From contig SGPL01000025.1 in NCBI GenBank assembly GCA_004802705.1, forward strand, positions 53,731 to 117,730: a stretch of 64,000 nucleotides of DNA. The letters are read 5' to 3'. The position numbers and the translations under genes are program-made. This stretch comes from Bondarzewia mesenterica. Lineage: Eukaryota > Basidiomycota > Agaricomycetes > Russulales > Bondarzewiaceae. The notes beneath the pieces were generated by a model. The model saw only the letters and a list, made by a program, of their open reading frames with translations. It had not been told where the DNA came from and did not search any database. Below are positions 48,101-60,858 of the stretch, in pieces; the stretch's first letter is position 1; every line of letters begins with the position of its first letter.

Positions 48101-49634
48101 TCGCGTTATCACGGCGAGAAAGGGTAGTACGGCAGAAACGTTGCGCAAGACCGTCTCGCCCCCCAGTACACCTCATAACGTGGTTCCCAGTGGTGCTTCT
48201 CCTGCAATCCGAAAAGGATCGGCTAGACGACCAACGATCGAGGGCAAACCTTCATCGCAGCCGGGGGCTACGAAGGGGAAGCCAGGTGAACAAAATATTG
48301 TTCCACCCATCAGTGTCCTCGTTGTTGACGGTATGTTATTTCTTCACTTGCTGCTACAATTCTCCTAATGGGCTTGTAGACAATCCAATCAATCAAACCA
48401 TCTTGTCAACGTTCATGAAAAAGAAGAGGATCAAATATGATGTTGCAAAGAATGGAGAGGAGGCTGTTCACAAATGGAAGAGTGGAAGATTTCACTTGAT
48501 TCTGGTGAGTCTTTTCGGCAGGAGCGACTCCCTCACGGCTTTGAACGCTGCCTATAGATGGATATCCAAATGCCTGTCATGGATGGAATAACCGCAACGA
48601 AGGAGATCCGACGACTTGAGAAAGCAAACGCTTTTCAAGGGTATCCAACGACCCCGCCATCGGATGGGCAGCACACTCCCTCTGATGCACCATCGACGGA
48701 ATCCCGGATTTCAACTAACAGCCCGTATAGATCCTCCGTTATTATTGTCGCTCTTACCGCGTCGTCCTTGCAGAGCGATCGTGTCGCTGCATTAGCCGCA
48801 GGGTGCAATGACTTCTTGACGAAGCCAGTTTCGTTGGTCTGGCTAAATAGCAAGATAATTGAATGGGGATCTATTAAGGCTCTGCAAATGTGGGCAGACA
48901 TTCGGCCAGAGGCTGTGAAGACGATTTCGACGGGACAGACTGTGCAGGCGCAGAACGTGGCTCGTAGGTTGCACGTCCCTGAGGGTCGTGCATCGCCATC
49001 TGCCTCCCCAAGGCTCTCTTCTTCCCAGCCAACTGCCCCTGCAACTGCCACTACGTCAACTCCTGGCCTTTCCGCACTTGTTCCGGGGAAGTCAGGCAAT
49101 CGGCCTCTTCCCCTCATTGCGGAGTCGTCGACAGTCGACTCACCAATCTTGACGACTTCTGAAGGTGAAAATTAGACGGTCATTCCATTTGACGCACCTA
49201 CTGATACCCCTTTTAGAAGCTCCCATTGCGCCATGCACACCGGGCGATGCAGGTCAGTGGTAGTTGCATTGAACTGAGAAATCGAGAACGAGTACTTAAT
49301 GTGATGCCAGCACCATTACCAAAGCCCAGACCGTCTGTTGATTCATATCCGGGTACGTTACATTCATAAATGGTTTCATTTCGACGCGCTGAGCTGTCGA
49401 CTTTCTCTCTTAATAGGTATACAACCTGCGGCCAGCGGATCTAGTACCGTTCCTCCTCACGATTCTGGCGAGAATACCACACACCACACACGAGGGGATG
49501 CTCTATCTGTTGATTTAGCAACTGCCCGTCACATCGAAGAGGAGGGCGAAGAAATAGCCGACGCTCCTGTCGAGAAGTCGTCATCTAAGACATCTTCGAC
49601 GGAGGGCAATATCCAACCAGAGCCGCCCCAATGA
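45185..49634 (+). CDS. SSK1: SSK1-type response regulator of the HOG pathway
   Basis: Ssk1 receives phosphate from the phosphotransfer protein Ypd1 and, when unphosphorylated, activates the Hog1 MAP kinase cascade under osmotic stress. Exons 45185-46168, 46218-48330, 48380-48504, 48558-49164, 49217-49252, 49311-49352 and 49417-49634 give 1374 residues, all GT-AG. The N-terminal 1000 residues are mostly disordered Ser/Pro-rich, with an ordered part near IIVRQIIATAHRGDSVEIGL. The receiver domain is clear: ISVLVVDDNPINQTIL (acid pair), LMDIQMPVMDGI (phospho-acceptor Asp), VALTASS and FLTKPVSLVW (conserved Lys). The helix after it, WLNSKIIEWGSIKALQMW, is typical of fungal Ssk1. One N lies at 46859. 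Confidence 0.9.
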
Positions 49635-50159
49635 CGGTATTGGGCGACCTTCAGAAGATATACCGATATTTTTCTTCCTCTGATCTATCCATGGTATCTG
49701 AGGGTCGCCGAGCTCATTCGCAGGTTTTTCTAGCATCTTATCTGCTCTTTTTATCAATGCTTCATTAGGGTTTAGGTTATTTGTGTCATACACGCTTTCT
49801 TCACTTTACTTTGACATGCATAGGGTTATAGGTCTTGCTCGATTGGTACATATATTGCATCGTATCAATAGGCATCTTGTTGTGGAATATGACTAGGTGA
49901 ACATGGGATTGATGTTTCCTTACATGCCTGACTCTCGGGGTCGGCAAGGGAGAAACACACTGGACGAAGAAGTTCGGCGCTTCAATTTTAGCGCTGATAT
50001 CGGAATGAGCTATTCCGCATGTTTCAAACTCCGCGCGCCCAAAGGCCATACACACCGTCTGCTCCTTGACCCCATAATATTCGGTTGCCGTCTTTGTCTG
50101 CACCTGCATTCTCGCTATTTCTTCTTGGGTTGAAGTGGCCACTCGTCCTTCTCCATCTT
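49635..50159. other. intergenic, no supported gene
   Basis: About 525 bp between SSK1 and the JmjC gene. Open frames on both strands lack coding character. Likely 3' UTR plus promoter. Confidence 0.45.
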
Positions 50160-53100
50160 ATGGCCATGAATGCGTTGAACGACCCGCACAGTCATAAGCG
50201 AACATCCATCACAGAACTCCTGAATCCTGCCTCGCCTTCCGTCGACAACGACCTCCAACATCCTAATCCTCTTCCGCATCTCGGAAACTATGATCCTTCT
50301 CACTATCATCATCAAATGGTAAATCACGTTGGAATACATCCACAACCATCTTCTGGCGCATTCAAGTTGAGCGCAGCCAGTTGGGACCAGGGTGGTGACA
50401 ATGAACACGCGCTTCGGAAGGAACGAGGTCAACAACTTGGGTATGGCCGTGCATATCCTCCGCCACAAGCACCATCGCCCTCAGGTTATCAGGATCACAC
50501 GAGAGCACAAAGGCCCAGGGAGGAGCCAAATGGCAATTTCCAATTTGATCCAACGTTATGGACGAGTCCGGGCGTGAACGAGGCAAACCTTTCTTACGGA
50601 TCCTCTTTAATTGCACCCACCTACTCCGATGAGCGAACTGGTGAGTTGTGTTGCTTTGGAACCAACTATCTCACGTCGAACGCGTCTATTCAGCCATATC
50701 AGGTGATGTAGCTCCGACGAGTAATGCCGCTCCCTACCCTTCACCTCGACCCGACCAACCCCCCAATAATTATCGACCAGATCAAGCAATGTTAGCATAT
50801 CAGCAACGTCCACAGCCTGTGACAGGTTCGTCCTCTTTTCTTGATCTCGGTGAGCAAACCTGATAGCCTGGCCGCAGCATGGCAGCCTAGTGAACGAACC
50901 TCAGTTCGTCTTGTGGCACGAGGGACTGTTGAAGCTCCCATGCCTCAACCCATGTATCCCGGATATTACACACCCCATCCCGGCATGCCATATGGTTATC
51001 CACCTGGTATGCCTGGCCCAGGGCCTCCCCAGATGCACATGGCTATGCAACCCTACATGCAAGCCCAGAAGCGCTCCCCTCCTCAGGCAGAAGAAGAGTC
51101 AGGGTCGAAGTCAAAAAAAACGAGGACGACCAAGTCGAAGCCGAGTTCGGAAGCCGGAGCTGGTATATCGGGTTCTTCAATCTTCTCATGTGACGATACT
51201 CATTCCATTTGTGCCTATCACAGTGAGTGGTTCAAGGAGAGGGTACAATGCGAAAAAGCGCAGCGAGGCAGCGCAGATTGCAGCACAGAATGGTACGTGC
51301 CTCGACGGGCAACCGCAGGTGGCCGTTATAACTCATCTTGGGGTCTGCAGCCCAACTCATGCCTAATGTCTCGTATACTCCCATGGGAGGTGACAAAGGC
51401 AAGCAGAAGGCTGCGGACGGTGAGCATAGGCGCTGGTTACCGTAAAGAAATGTTCTTCATCAACTGATCGTCATTTTTAGGTGCCATGAGAATCGTGAGC
51501 GATACTGGGTCTCAACATCCGGAAGCACGGGGACCTTTGCATCCAGAGTTGCAGTTTGCGCGCTGCATGTCCAACAGGTATAAGTCTGAAAATTTTCCTC
51601 GTTGTGTTTCGTGCACTCGGCGTTGGGCTGGGGATACTTGTCGCTTTCAAGGTATACGTTTCTTTCTTAAAGATGACAATCAAAATATCGTGGGCGTCAG
51701 CTTCGTGGAGAACCAGAAACCTGATGCGCCCACCATGAACTTTCCCACGCGGTGGAACTGTGCACTGGAGCCTTCCCACATCAAGGAGACGAAGGTACAA
51801 TCCATTCAAATTTGGTACCTGACGAGGCTTACCGAGCGGTCCATCAGCGAACGGTAGCGATGGCGCTTCTTCCGACTTTGAAAAAGGAGTCTGAGCATCT
51901 GAATGCACCCGAGATCATTCGGAGACCGAGAGAAAGCGACGTGCGCGCCACCTGCGGTGCGGCACTTCCCTTACCCCAGATATATTCGCTGAGCTGCCGG
52001 GCTGATGCTGACGTGCTACAGACACTTGTATGACATCCATCTTCTCGTCGTCCTGGATGTGCCGCCTCTGCGGGCGGGAAGCCTGCGCGGAGTGTTTCGA
52101 AAAAGTCCGCGAGCTGACTCAATACAGACTAGGCGCTAACGAGGCCGAGATCGCAGCCCTCCAGGCGAGGCGGGAGTCGCATGCTCATAGTAATCCGTTT
52201 TTCCTCTCGTGTACGCGACGGAACGAGCATCAGTTCAAGGACTTTTCACCGGTCTCGCGGTTCTGCAAGCCCGAGCTCGCTTCGGTGGTTGAAGAGATGG
52301 AAGCATTGCTCAAGCAGCCAGTGGAAGATCAGCAGGCAGCCACGGACAATGCAATCGACCCAGCGCTCAAGGGTCAGGATGGAGTTGCTGCTTCCGCGGA
52401 TTTACCCCCAACCAACGGAGCACCTTCAACAGAGCCGGCGCCGTCAGGAGGGGTTAGGTCGGCGCCTATCGTCGAAGCCCCTGCGACGGCTTCGGCCGGT
52501 GGTGGGTCGCCCCCTCCTGCTAACGCGGAGCAGCTGGAGCCTCATGTCTATCAGACGCAGACGTTCGCGGACGGCGAGCTGTCCGAGTCTGCTTTCCGGA
52601 AAGTTTGGAGACAAGGGGTCCCTATCGTCATCACGGGTCTCTTGCCAAAATTCTCGATTAAGTGGACGCCCGAGTACTTCGTTCAGAAATACAATTCGCA
52701 GAGCTGCTCGATTGTGGAGTGCCGCACGGATGCGAGCAAGCGGGTTACTGTTGGAGAGTTTTTTAAGATGTTCGGGAAATATGAGGGAAGGACCGAATGT
52801 TGGAAGCTCAAGGACTGGCCGCCGTCGACGGACTTCAAGGCCGCCTTCCCAGAGCTGTACGAAGATTTCACTAATGCGGTGCCGATGCCCACATACTGCA
52901 GGAGGGATGGTGCATTGAACATCGCGTCGCATTTCCCGTCAAATACTGTTGCACCTGATCTTGGTGAGTCGATCTTCATAATAATCGCGAGGCATCTAAC
53001 GTTGAACATGTGTGCAGGACCCAAAATGTATAATGCTATGGCAACATTCGACACACGAGGGTCGAAGGGCTCGACTCGGCTGCACATGGACATGGCAGAT

Positions 53101-53638
53101 GCGATTAATATCATGCTTCATACGGAAACTCGCCCGGACGGCACAGAGGGCGTTGCGGCATGGGATCTTTTCCGAGCAGAGGACGCTGATCTGTTGAGAA
53201 AGTTCTTGAAGAAGAGGTACAACGGGACGCAGATGCAGCACGATCCCATCCACTCGCAGCAGATCTACCTGGACTCGGAGATGTTACGAGAGCTGTACAA
53301 AGAGTTCGGGATTCGAAGCCATCGCATATATCAGAAGCCCGGGGAAGCCGTGTTCATACCCGCCGGGTGTGCGCATCAGGTAAGAATCTTCAGTTTCAGT
53401 TGTTTCCAGCCTTTTGACCAATATATCCTGTCTTCTCACCTAGGTGTGCAATTTGGCAGACTGTATCAAGGTCGCCGCGGATTTCGTGAGCCTAGAGAAC
53501 GTCGCGCGTTGTGAGAAATTGACGGAGGAGTTCCGAGAGCAGAATCAGAGCATGGTATGGAAGGAAGACGTGCTTCAGCTGAGGGCGATGATGTGGTTTG
53601 CATGGCTGTCGTGTACGCGTCAGGAGGAGGGGAGGTGA
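50160..53638 (+). CDS. KDM3-like JmjC histone demethylase
   Basis: It starts MAMNALNDPHSHKRTSITEL and has a disordered Pro/His-rich N-terminus with a PGYYTPHPGMPYGYPPGMP stretch and a basic patch (KSKKTRTTKSKPS). Cys-rich elements come next: FPRCVSCTRRWAGDTCRF and CRLCGREACAECFEKV. The JmjC domain follows: VPIVITGLLPKFSIKWTPEY, ECWKLKDWPPSTDFKAAFPE, STRLHMDMADAINIMLH with the Fe-binding His and Asp, KPGEAVFIPAGCAHQV with the distal His, and NLADCIKVAADFVSLENVAR. This domain order is that of KDM3/JHDM2, 2-oxoglutarate- and Fe-dependent H3K9 demethylases. Substrate is inferred from family only. The stop is TGA at 53636-53638. About eight introns are present. Confidence 0.88.
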
Positions 53639-53925
53639 ACGCGTGAACGAAGCGACGCGAGCGATGCCATGCTTTCTGGATGATTTTCTGCGCTGTGAAC
53701 TGTTACATTTGCGTGTTTTGCGAACGTCTTATAGTATTGCGAGGGAATGTTTTGACTCGGACTCTCTGGCTCTGCAGCGATGGACGGGAGAAAAATAAAA
53801 GGAGGATATTACATAAAAATAATTGTTAGTGACATCATACTGTACACAAGTCAGGTTTTGGTTGCCGTACTTAGCTGGACCGGCGTGCGTCGTCCCACCA
53901 ACGCTCATGTGCTTTCCGCCTCCTC
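53639..53925. other. short intergenic region
   Basis: About 290 bp between the JmjC gene and the MDR-fold gene, AT-rich around 53800-53850. Nothing else was seen. Confidence 0.4.
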
Positions 53926-56900
53926 ATGGTCAAACCCACCCTGCTGCAGTCCCTCCTCGGTCGCCCCTCTCAATCCTATGCTTTCTCTGCCGATAAAGAT
54001 TTCTATTCCTCGAAAAAGGAGTTTCGCCGGGCCGCCGCCTTGAGCCAGGGAGAAGCCGGTGCGGGACACCCACGGCCGTCAGCTCGCCTGGCACAGGACC
54101 CACCGGACGTAAGTTTTGAGTCATCCGTTCTCAGCAGCTCGTTTCTTATGGTCTGCGAACCTTGCCAGACAGGGATTCGTCTCGAGCACACTCGGACGCG
54201 CCTTATCGGAACATCACTTTCCGGTAATAACGTCATTCAACCCTCTCTGGGCCTGAACTGCTCTCCTCCTCCTGTCCTTTCTCCTCCAGTGCCGCCCGAC
54301 AACCAAACGGACATTGGTTATAGCGACGACACCGACGGAGACGACGAGGACGACGAGGACGACGTGTTTTACACTCCCCTTTCCTCTCCTCCTTCCTCTC
54401 CTCCCCTTTCCATGCTCGTAGACTCACCAGCCATTTCTTCACTCCTCACTCCTCCTCAAAACCTTCCACATCACGTCTATGACAAGTCTACTTCGTCTGA
54501 TTCTTCTGTTGACTCTGGTGTCTCTGTGTCGACCGTACCTACGTCCGACGAAACCCACTCAGCTCTATCGGCAACGGCCTCATCGTCCAAGTCGACCAAC
54601 ATTACCACGCCCTCGATGACTTCGGACAAACTTCCTGGGCAAAATCATCACCCCTCGGGCCTTGCGTCGTCTTCTAGGTCATGCAACTCACCCACTCGGA
54701 CATTGCATTCAACTCGGCGCCCCTCTTCATCCCAACCACATTCAAAGACCATCACCTACACCGACGAGGATTGGGCAAAGGACGTTCGATGGCTTGTCTC
54801 ACCTTCCGCAGCCACCGTGAAATCGCCCAAGCAAAAACGCCGCCAATCGCTCCCCGTTACTCCGACTTACTATGCAGATCTTCCGTCAGTTCTTCCCCAA
54901 CCATACCTTCCTTCACGTCGTGGACGGCCAAAGTCAGGTAGGATGAGAGCGAAAGACCTCATGACAGCCCTCATGGAAGAAGACGAGACTGCAAGCGAGG
55001 ATTATGACTACGACTCTCACGTAACTCACCCCGACCCAGAACCGCCTCTCGCTTTGCCTTCGTCCTCACGCAATCGTATTCGCATCGTATCAGACGGTTC
55101 TGGCAATCCCATCGTCTCGAACAACAATAGTGGGAGCTCCGGTCTCGGTCGAAACGGCTCGTTATCTCCCTCTACATCTCTGACCTCGCGTAATACCACT
55201 GCATCTGCTTCCTCGTCAACAACCACGCGTTCGCCGTACACCATCTCCTCGGGCACCGTCACATTGCCCACGCCACTCCCCATCCCACCACCTCCCACTT
55301 CCGCCAGCCATACAAGCTCCGTTCTTGGCGAGACCAATTTAGGCGTGACAGCGACACCCGGCACGTCAGGGTATACGACGTTGACTCTCCCTCGGGCGGC
55401 ATACAAGCCCGCGGATCCATGGCGGACCCTCGGAGGCGGTCGCATTGACCTTGCGCGGGAAGGTAAAGCCCAGACGACCATGGTGAGCATCGAGATTGTG
55501 CGCGGAGTCGCGGATGCATTGCCCAGCGGCCCGCGANGTCTGCTTAGACGAAGCACTAATTCGCGGCGCTCGTCACTCGCGGGCATCTCATTTCATGTGG
55601 GATCGAGCAGCAAGACGAGTTTGGCACTGGGCGCGGATGGGGAAGGCAAGAAAAGGAGTGGCAAGAGTAAGGCGTCCGCGTTCATGTATTCATCTCTGTC
55701 TTCGGCCCTGGCGTTGACGTCGCATTTGCCGCCGCCAAGTTATTGTCCCGCGTCGCATGTGCTGATTCNGGTGTATGCGGTCGGCCTCGAGGGTCTTGAT
55801 GCACAAATAGTAGCGGAGAAAGTTGGGCGGAACGGTGGGTTTANGAGTGGAGGAGCGGGGTTTGTTCCTGGGCGGAGTGTAGTTGGAAGGGTGGTTGAGT
55901 GTGGATGGGAAGTTCGAGGGGATGTGATGAGGAAAGGCGAGTGGGTTATTGGGTTGTTGGACGTGAAGAAGGTTCGTCTCCATTCTGCTTTTTGCGGAGC
56001 GGGATGGTCATGTCGATGTCCTCGGATGTCAAAGTTTTACGATTGGGCTCACCTTTTTTTTATTTTGGTCATTTCAGTGTGGAGCTCTAGCAGAGTTCAT
56101 CGTGCTGGAGCGACATCGCGTCCATCGTGCTCCGCAACCCAACCTTCCATCACCGTCTCTGTTCCCGACTTCACACCCACTACCATCCCTTTCGCCCGGC
56201 TCGCCGGGAATGACTCTCGAATCCCTTGCACTGCTGGCTATGGTTGGTGTTCCAGCATATCGTGCCGTACGAACGTACTTGGTATCGCGTTCAGCCACCT
56301 CTGGGCCAAGGAAGTCAGGCAGAGCGCTCGTCCTTCGAGGACAGGACAGTGTCGGTGGAATGGCTACACTCATGCTTGCAGCGAACGGCGTGGGCGTGGT
56401 AGTCCATGTCGAGCCGTCCATCGTCGGCGTACCCAAATCCGAAACCCCACTTGTAATGCTCTCTTCAACAGAAGACGAAGTAAACCGTGGAAAGAAGCAT
56501 GCCAACCCACAATTGGAGGATCTATATCGGCGCGTGTGTGCATGGGGCGCAGAGGGCATTTGCGTTGGGAGTACGCTGGACACGCTGACGATGCTGGACG
56601 AGCGCGAGGAGGTGTTCGATTTTGTGTTGGACACGACGGGAGGGAATGATGTGTGGGAGCGCGCGCATCGTCTCCTGTCCCGTCCGAGTATCTGTGCTGG
56701 TGGGGTGGGGGAAGACGCCGATGCGCAATTTACGACGGTTGTGGGGGACACAAGCTCGGGCCGGGCGGTGCCGAGTGCTCACGATCACTGGCGGGCTGGA
56801 GTCCGATCGCTTAAGCGCGCGATGTCGTCCCATTCCACGTCTGGAACGTCGTCGCCGGCGTCTGCGACTGTGTCCGTGTCGCCCTCATCTTCGAGCTCTG

Positions 56901-57226
56901 ACCAGCAGACAACGACTCGCGAGCGCAAGAGCAAGAAGCGCGTCAAGCCCCGGACAGTGGGGTACTCGTGGGTCTCGTGCGTCGCGGATGTCGATTTTGA
57001 GGGACGCGACGTGCGGGACACGTTGGGTGTGCTCGTGGAGATGCTAGAGAGGGGCACCGTGTCGCCTGAAGATATGCTCCTGTGCTCTGCTGAAGAGGGC
57101 GACGAGGGGGCGGAGGGGGTCTATGGCGCCGGGAGGGTGCTGGCATTCGAGCGGGCGCCGGAGGCGTTTTGGGAAGAAGGGCTTGTTGGAAGGTGGGGGG
57201 ACAGTCGTGGTGCGGGTTGTGGTCTA
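53926..57226 (+). CDS. large MDR-fold (alcohol dehydrogenase-like) protein with disordered N-terminus
   Basis: Exons 53926-54108, 54169-54223, 54290-55971 and from 56078. The first 500 or so residues are disordered, Ser/Thr/Pro-rich with an acidic patch (DDTDGDDEDDEDD) and ITYTDEDWAKDVRWLVSPS. The second half is a medium-chain dehydrogenase/reductase fold: GroES-like VLIQVYAVGLEGLDAQIVAE, FVPGRSVVGRVVECGWEV, GALAEFIVLERHRVHRAP, SLALLAMVGVPAYRAVRTYL, a degenerate nucleotide-binding GQDSVGGMATLMLAANGVGV, VFDFVLDTTGG, and a late DTLGVLVEMLERG. No zinc-site Cys cluster was seen. The end is uncertain: as written the frame runs to 57337, but removing one G from the G6 run at 57195-57200 gives TVVVRVVV and a TAA at 57224-57226, which looks like the normal MDR end. 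Two N calls fall in codons. Confidence 0.72.
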
Positions 57227-57830
57227 AGTTATGTGATAATTAGTATCGCTCTAATAAGTATGCAGGCGGAGGGGATTGCGTATTCTTCTCCAACCTTTTG
57301 CCTGGACGCCAAGGTCAGGAGGTCGTTTTTATCTTGACTTGTTGCGGACCTGAATACATACATCATACATACAGTACCTAGACCCTATCATCTCCTCTCT
57401 ATGTTCGTCCATTTGTATTTCACTTTGGGCCGCCAATGCGCCACGAGCATTTTTCCATATTTGACTTGATAATGATACTGTAATAATCCGCTGCTGTTCT
57501 TCAATTAAATAGTTATCTTGAGGCTTTTGAAGGCGCTCGTAGTCATCTAGCCATGTACTGATGCCTTCCTTTTTTTCATGAGTTATGATCTTTTCTCCCT
57601 TCTAGCATTTATATTTGCATTTCCCTAGATTGCGCTTTTTCGCGCTTGCATTCAGTCTATGTACTACCTTGGGTTCTCCATACTAGTTGCTTGCGCTCAT
57701 GAAAGTGCTCACTGCTGACGTCGGTGTGTGCATCAGAAAACGTTTGTCAAAATTGGATGTCATGAGTACTGCGATTGATACATGATCCACAGATATCGTG
57801 CATTGTCGGCCTGTTACCTTGGGCGGGTTG
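57227..57830. other. convergent intergenic region
   Basis: About 600 AT-rich bases between the MDR-fold gene and the first P450. No gene, RNA or repeat was recognised. Confidence 0.45.
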
Positions 57831-59944
57831 TTAAAAGTCGGCAGGTTGAGAAAGCATGATGAGAGCCTCCGCATTAGCCGAGCGAGGATTGACAGAGCAC
57901 TTGAAAGGCTTCGGGTGACTGGCGTGTACCCACCGGGGAGTCTTCAGTTCAAGTGAAAATGAGCTGCACACAGAAAGACGAACCTGATCACCCCGTCGGT
58001 GAACTCCGCAATAGGTTCAACGATTATGCCATTCTCCGAGATGGCTTTGGTGATGTTGAAGACGGCCAACATTGTCGCACATTGCAACGGAAGAGAAGCG
58101 TTGACGAGATGCATTCCTTGAAATAGCCGTTAGTGATCTTGGCTCTGAGATGACGGAGTCGACTAGCCACCTGGACAGATACTGCGCGGCAGAGGCGGTG
58201 GTGCGTTAGTCTTAGAGAAACAAGGAGAAAAGAATTAAGACCAGCACTGACCGTCTTCCGAAGCCAAAGCAGTACAATCTGGGATCTTGTTCTGCTGGCA
58301 CTCCGTCCGATTCTAGGAACCGCTGTGGATTGAAGGTTTCCGGGTTTGTGTAAGTTTGAGGATCATGCAGCATTTTCCTGAACCAGATCAAACGAAATCG
58401 AATTTCAGTACGACGATACGAAGGTAGTAGGGTTACCATATATTTGGGATGATGGTGGATCCTTGTGGGATGAGAAATCCATCTTGTATGTCATCTTGCA
58501 TCAACCGATGTACAACGCCTGCCGATTGGATTAGATGCACCATCTTCTGAAGTGAGGAAGGTACAGATACCTAGTGGAACCACGGTGCCCCATCTGAGGA
58601 CCTCGGAGACAATGGCTTCAACATATGGGAGGTGATCATCCAATGTGGGCAGCCGATCGTTCCCTACAACGGAGTCGATCTCCAGCTGAGCCCGTTGCTG
58701 TACTTCGGGGTACAGTGTCATCGCAAGAAAGAATGTAGACATTGCTGAAACAACCTAGACAATTAACGGGAGCTCAGGGATTTTACCCATGAGGATACCA
58801 TGATTCAGACACATACGGTGTCGGCCCCACCTTCACAAACGTCGTCAGACTATATAGCGACTGCTTCAACCGAAAGGAGGACCCTACCTCCATATAAGGA
58901 CACCGCGGCCCACTTGATGAGATCTTCCTGCTCTGGAGTGACCTCCCTACCCTCGAGAAGGTTTGAAGTGAAGGAGGGTAATGCAGTGTTGTCGGCCTGC
59001 GGAATGCCAGGCAAGGTTAGTAATTTAGAAGCACACTAATGATAACAACAACACACCATACGGTATTTCACGAGATCATATGGCCGAGTGACCATTTCTA
59101 TCACATTTTTCTTCCATTGCGCGGCGTTCTTTTTGAAGGCAGCACCCGGAAACCACGCCGGAATGTATTTCATGGCAGGAATTATGTCAACCAACCATTT
59201 GCCAACTTCACCTGCCTCGGAGAACTGAGTTATCGTTACGTCGGCCAGATTAACCAACGGGTCGTCGTCCTCTAGAGTACAGTACCCATATGATATCCTC
59301 AGAATAATGGCACCAGACGTCCTATAATTCAATCAGTCGATCACTTATTCACGGAAAATGACACGATTTGATGCACTTGCGAAGCGTCTCCACCAAAGCT
59401 TCTGGTTTCACCAGCAGTCGTCTTAAAGCTCGATACGCCTCCGCTTCGATATAGCTGTGGTATTCTTTAACATCAACTCGACTGCCAATCACCCGCTGCA
59501 CCATTGCCCGAGATTTTCGCAGACGGTCGCCATACGGACTGAGTGTGATGCTATTGTTCCAGCCGACGAGCTCACCAACCATCACGAAGGCAGGTCGGTC
59601 AGAGTAGATATTACTTTTCTTATTGAGCATTTCCACAGCAGTTTTTCCGTTATTGACGACGATCAAGTGCTTCCCGAATGCGCTGATGTGAATGATACTT
59701 CCTGATATATAACATCCATGAACAAGAACCAAGTGGTCACGAAGGCAAACGTACCCCACTTCATTTCCCACTCTGCAAATGTCTCCCACCGCCGATTTCT
59801 AGGCAAACTCATGAAGTTGCCGATGAAAGGCCAACCTTTAGGCCCAGGAGGCAGCGGCGCCTTTCGCCGTTGCACGATAATGCGACGGACGAACCATGAT
59901 CCCAAGGCGAGAAGGATGACATCCAGAAGCTTGACATGAATCAT
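57831..59944 (-). CDS. cytochrome P450, tandem copy A
   Basis: A microsomal heme-thiolate monooxygenase. The N-terminal anchor is [20 protein letters not shown], then the proline hinge [15 protein letters not shown]. Next: [32 protein letters not shown] (C helix), [20 protein letters not shown], the I-helix [17 protein letters not shown], the K-helix [17 protein letters not shown] (ExxR), [10 protein letters not shown], and the heme-binding FGFGRRICPGMHL. It ends [25 protein letters not shown] and TAA at 57831-57833. The closest known families are fungal O-methylsterigmatocystin oxidoreductase-like P450s; the substrate is unknown. Two key motifs lie on microexons of 14 nt (58817-58830) and 11 nt (58171-58181). 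Copy B follows in the same orientation. Confidence 0.92.
58171..58181 (-). other. 11-nt microexon with the heme-ligand cysteine (P450 copy A)
   Basis: Minus-strand bases TATCTGTCCAG lie between a gcag acceptor and a gtggct donor. With CG from the preceding exon (GGAAGACG, donor gtcagt) and GA from the next, they encode Arg-Ile-Cys-Pro-Gly of the heme-binding loop. Without it the protein lacks the heme-ligand Cys and the frame is lost. Confidence 0.88.
58817..58830 (-). other. 14-nt microexon with the I-helix motif (P450 copy A)
   Basis: Minus-strand bases GTGGGGCCGACACC lie between an aag acceptor and a gtatgt donor. Joined to the preceding G they encode Gly-Gly-Ala-Asp-Thr, the oxygen-activation motif of the I helix. 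The next exon begins GTTGTTTCAGC (VVSAM). Confidence 0.88.
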
Positions 59945-60858
59945 CGCTGAGCAGCAGTAGATAATGAACGGGGGCAGACTCTAGCATTCATGTCAACTGT
60001 TGAGTATTAAAACATGTCCATGCCGTAAACATCCGTCCATGGTTGCGAGCACGGAGGAGTAACTGTCAATCAAGGTTCAAGAATCCGCGGCGAGACGAAA
60101 ACGCATGAAGCGAACTGCAAACCGTTCTGATTGAAGGATAGGAGCAATAAGCTTTCGAGTCGCAATGGGCTGATAGATCAAAGTATTGGACGGTCCTGTA
60201 GGGATGGCCCATGTCGCGCTGTCCCCTCCTCGAACTGCTAAAGTCTCTGAGAAATATTGAAACCTCGAGAGAAGATGCGACCTAGAAAGATTTTCATCTT
60301 TTCCCTGGCGAGCATGGATACCTATTATTGCACAAATATGTAAGTTAGTGAGTGCCCGTCGCGAGTCGCAGTATCACCCTAAAAGTTCACTGTGACCGGT
60401 TCCCTTTTAAGGTGGTGCTGACCACCTGGTCTGAACTGCACATTACAAGCCCACCGCTGGAGACGTTGAGGCCAATACGTCCAAATATGTTTATGTTTGA
60501 AGAGTGAAACATCGGAGAAGACATCAACGCAATCGCGAAGGCGGTCGACGAAAAGGGATACATGTTCCCACGGTTCGGGGCTAGGGACGCGTTTAGCGCG
60601 GCGCTCATGGGATGCGACCCGTATGGAAGAATGTCCGTGGGTGCTGCACTTTGGTCGGGGGAATAAGGCGCTGAGGCGATGAGTACATACTCGCGGTCGA
60701 AGGGCGGCGTTCGGGAAGGACTTCAAATAGAGTAGACGAACACGTATTCACGTCGGTCTGCATTCGATAAATTATACCCTTTTCTGCTTCTTGCCAATTC
60801 GATGCAAGTCGTGACAGTGAAATCTGGCAGTAGAGATACATAAATTGTTCCATGTGAG
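59945..60858. other. intergenic between the tandem P450s
   Basis: About 910 bp that should hold the promoter of copy A and the 3' UTR of copy B. A minus-strand open frame (60379-60726) and overlapping small frames have no recognisable domain and were not called. Confidence 0.45.

Noticed and set aside
52181..52918. 245-codon Arg/Ser-rich frame on the plus strand
   Set aside because: It overlaps the JmjC gene in another frame, which has clear domain support.
60379..60726. Minus-strand frame of 115 codons between the P450s, overlapped by two others
   Set aside because: All three overlapping frames are equally open and none matches a family I know.
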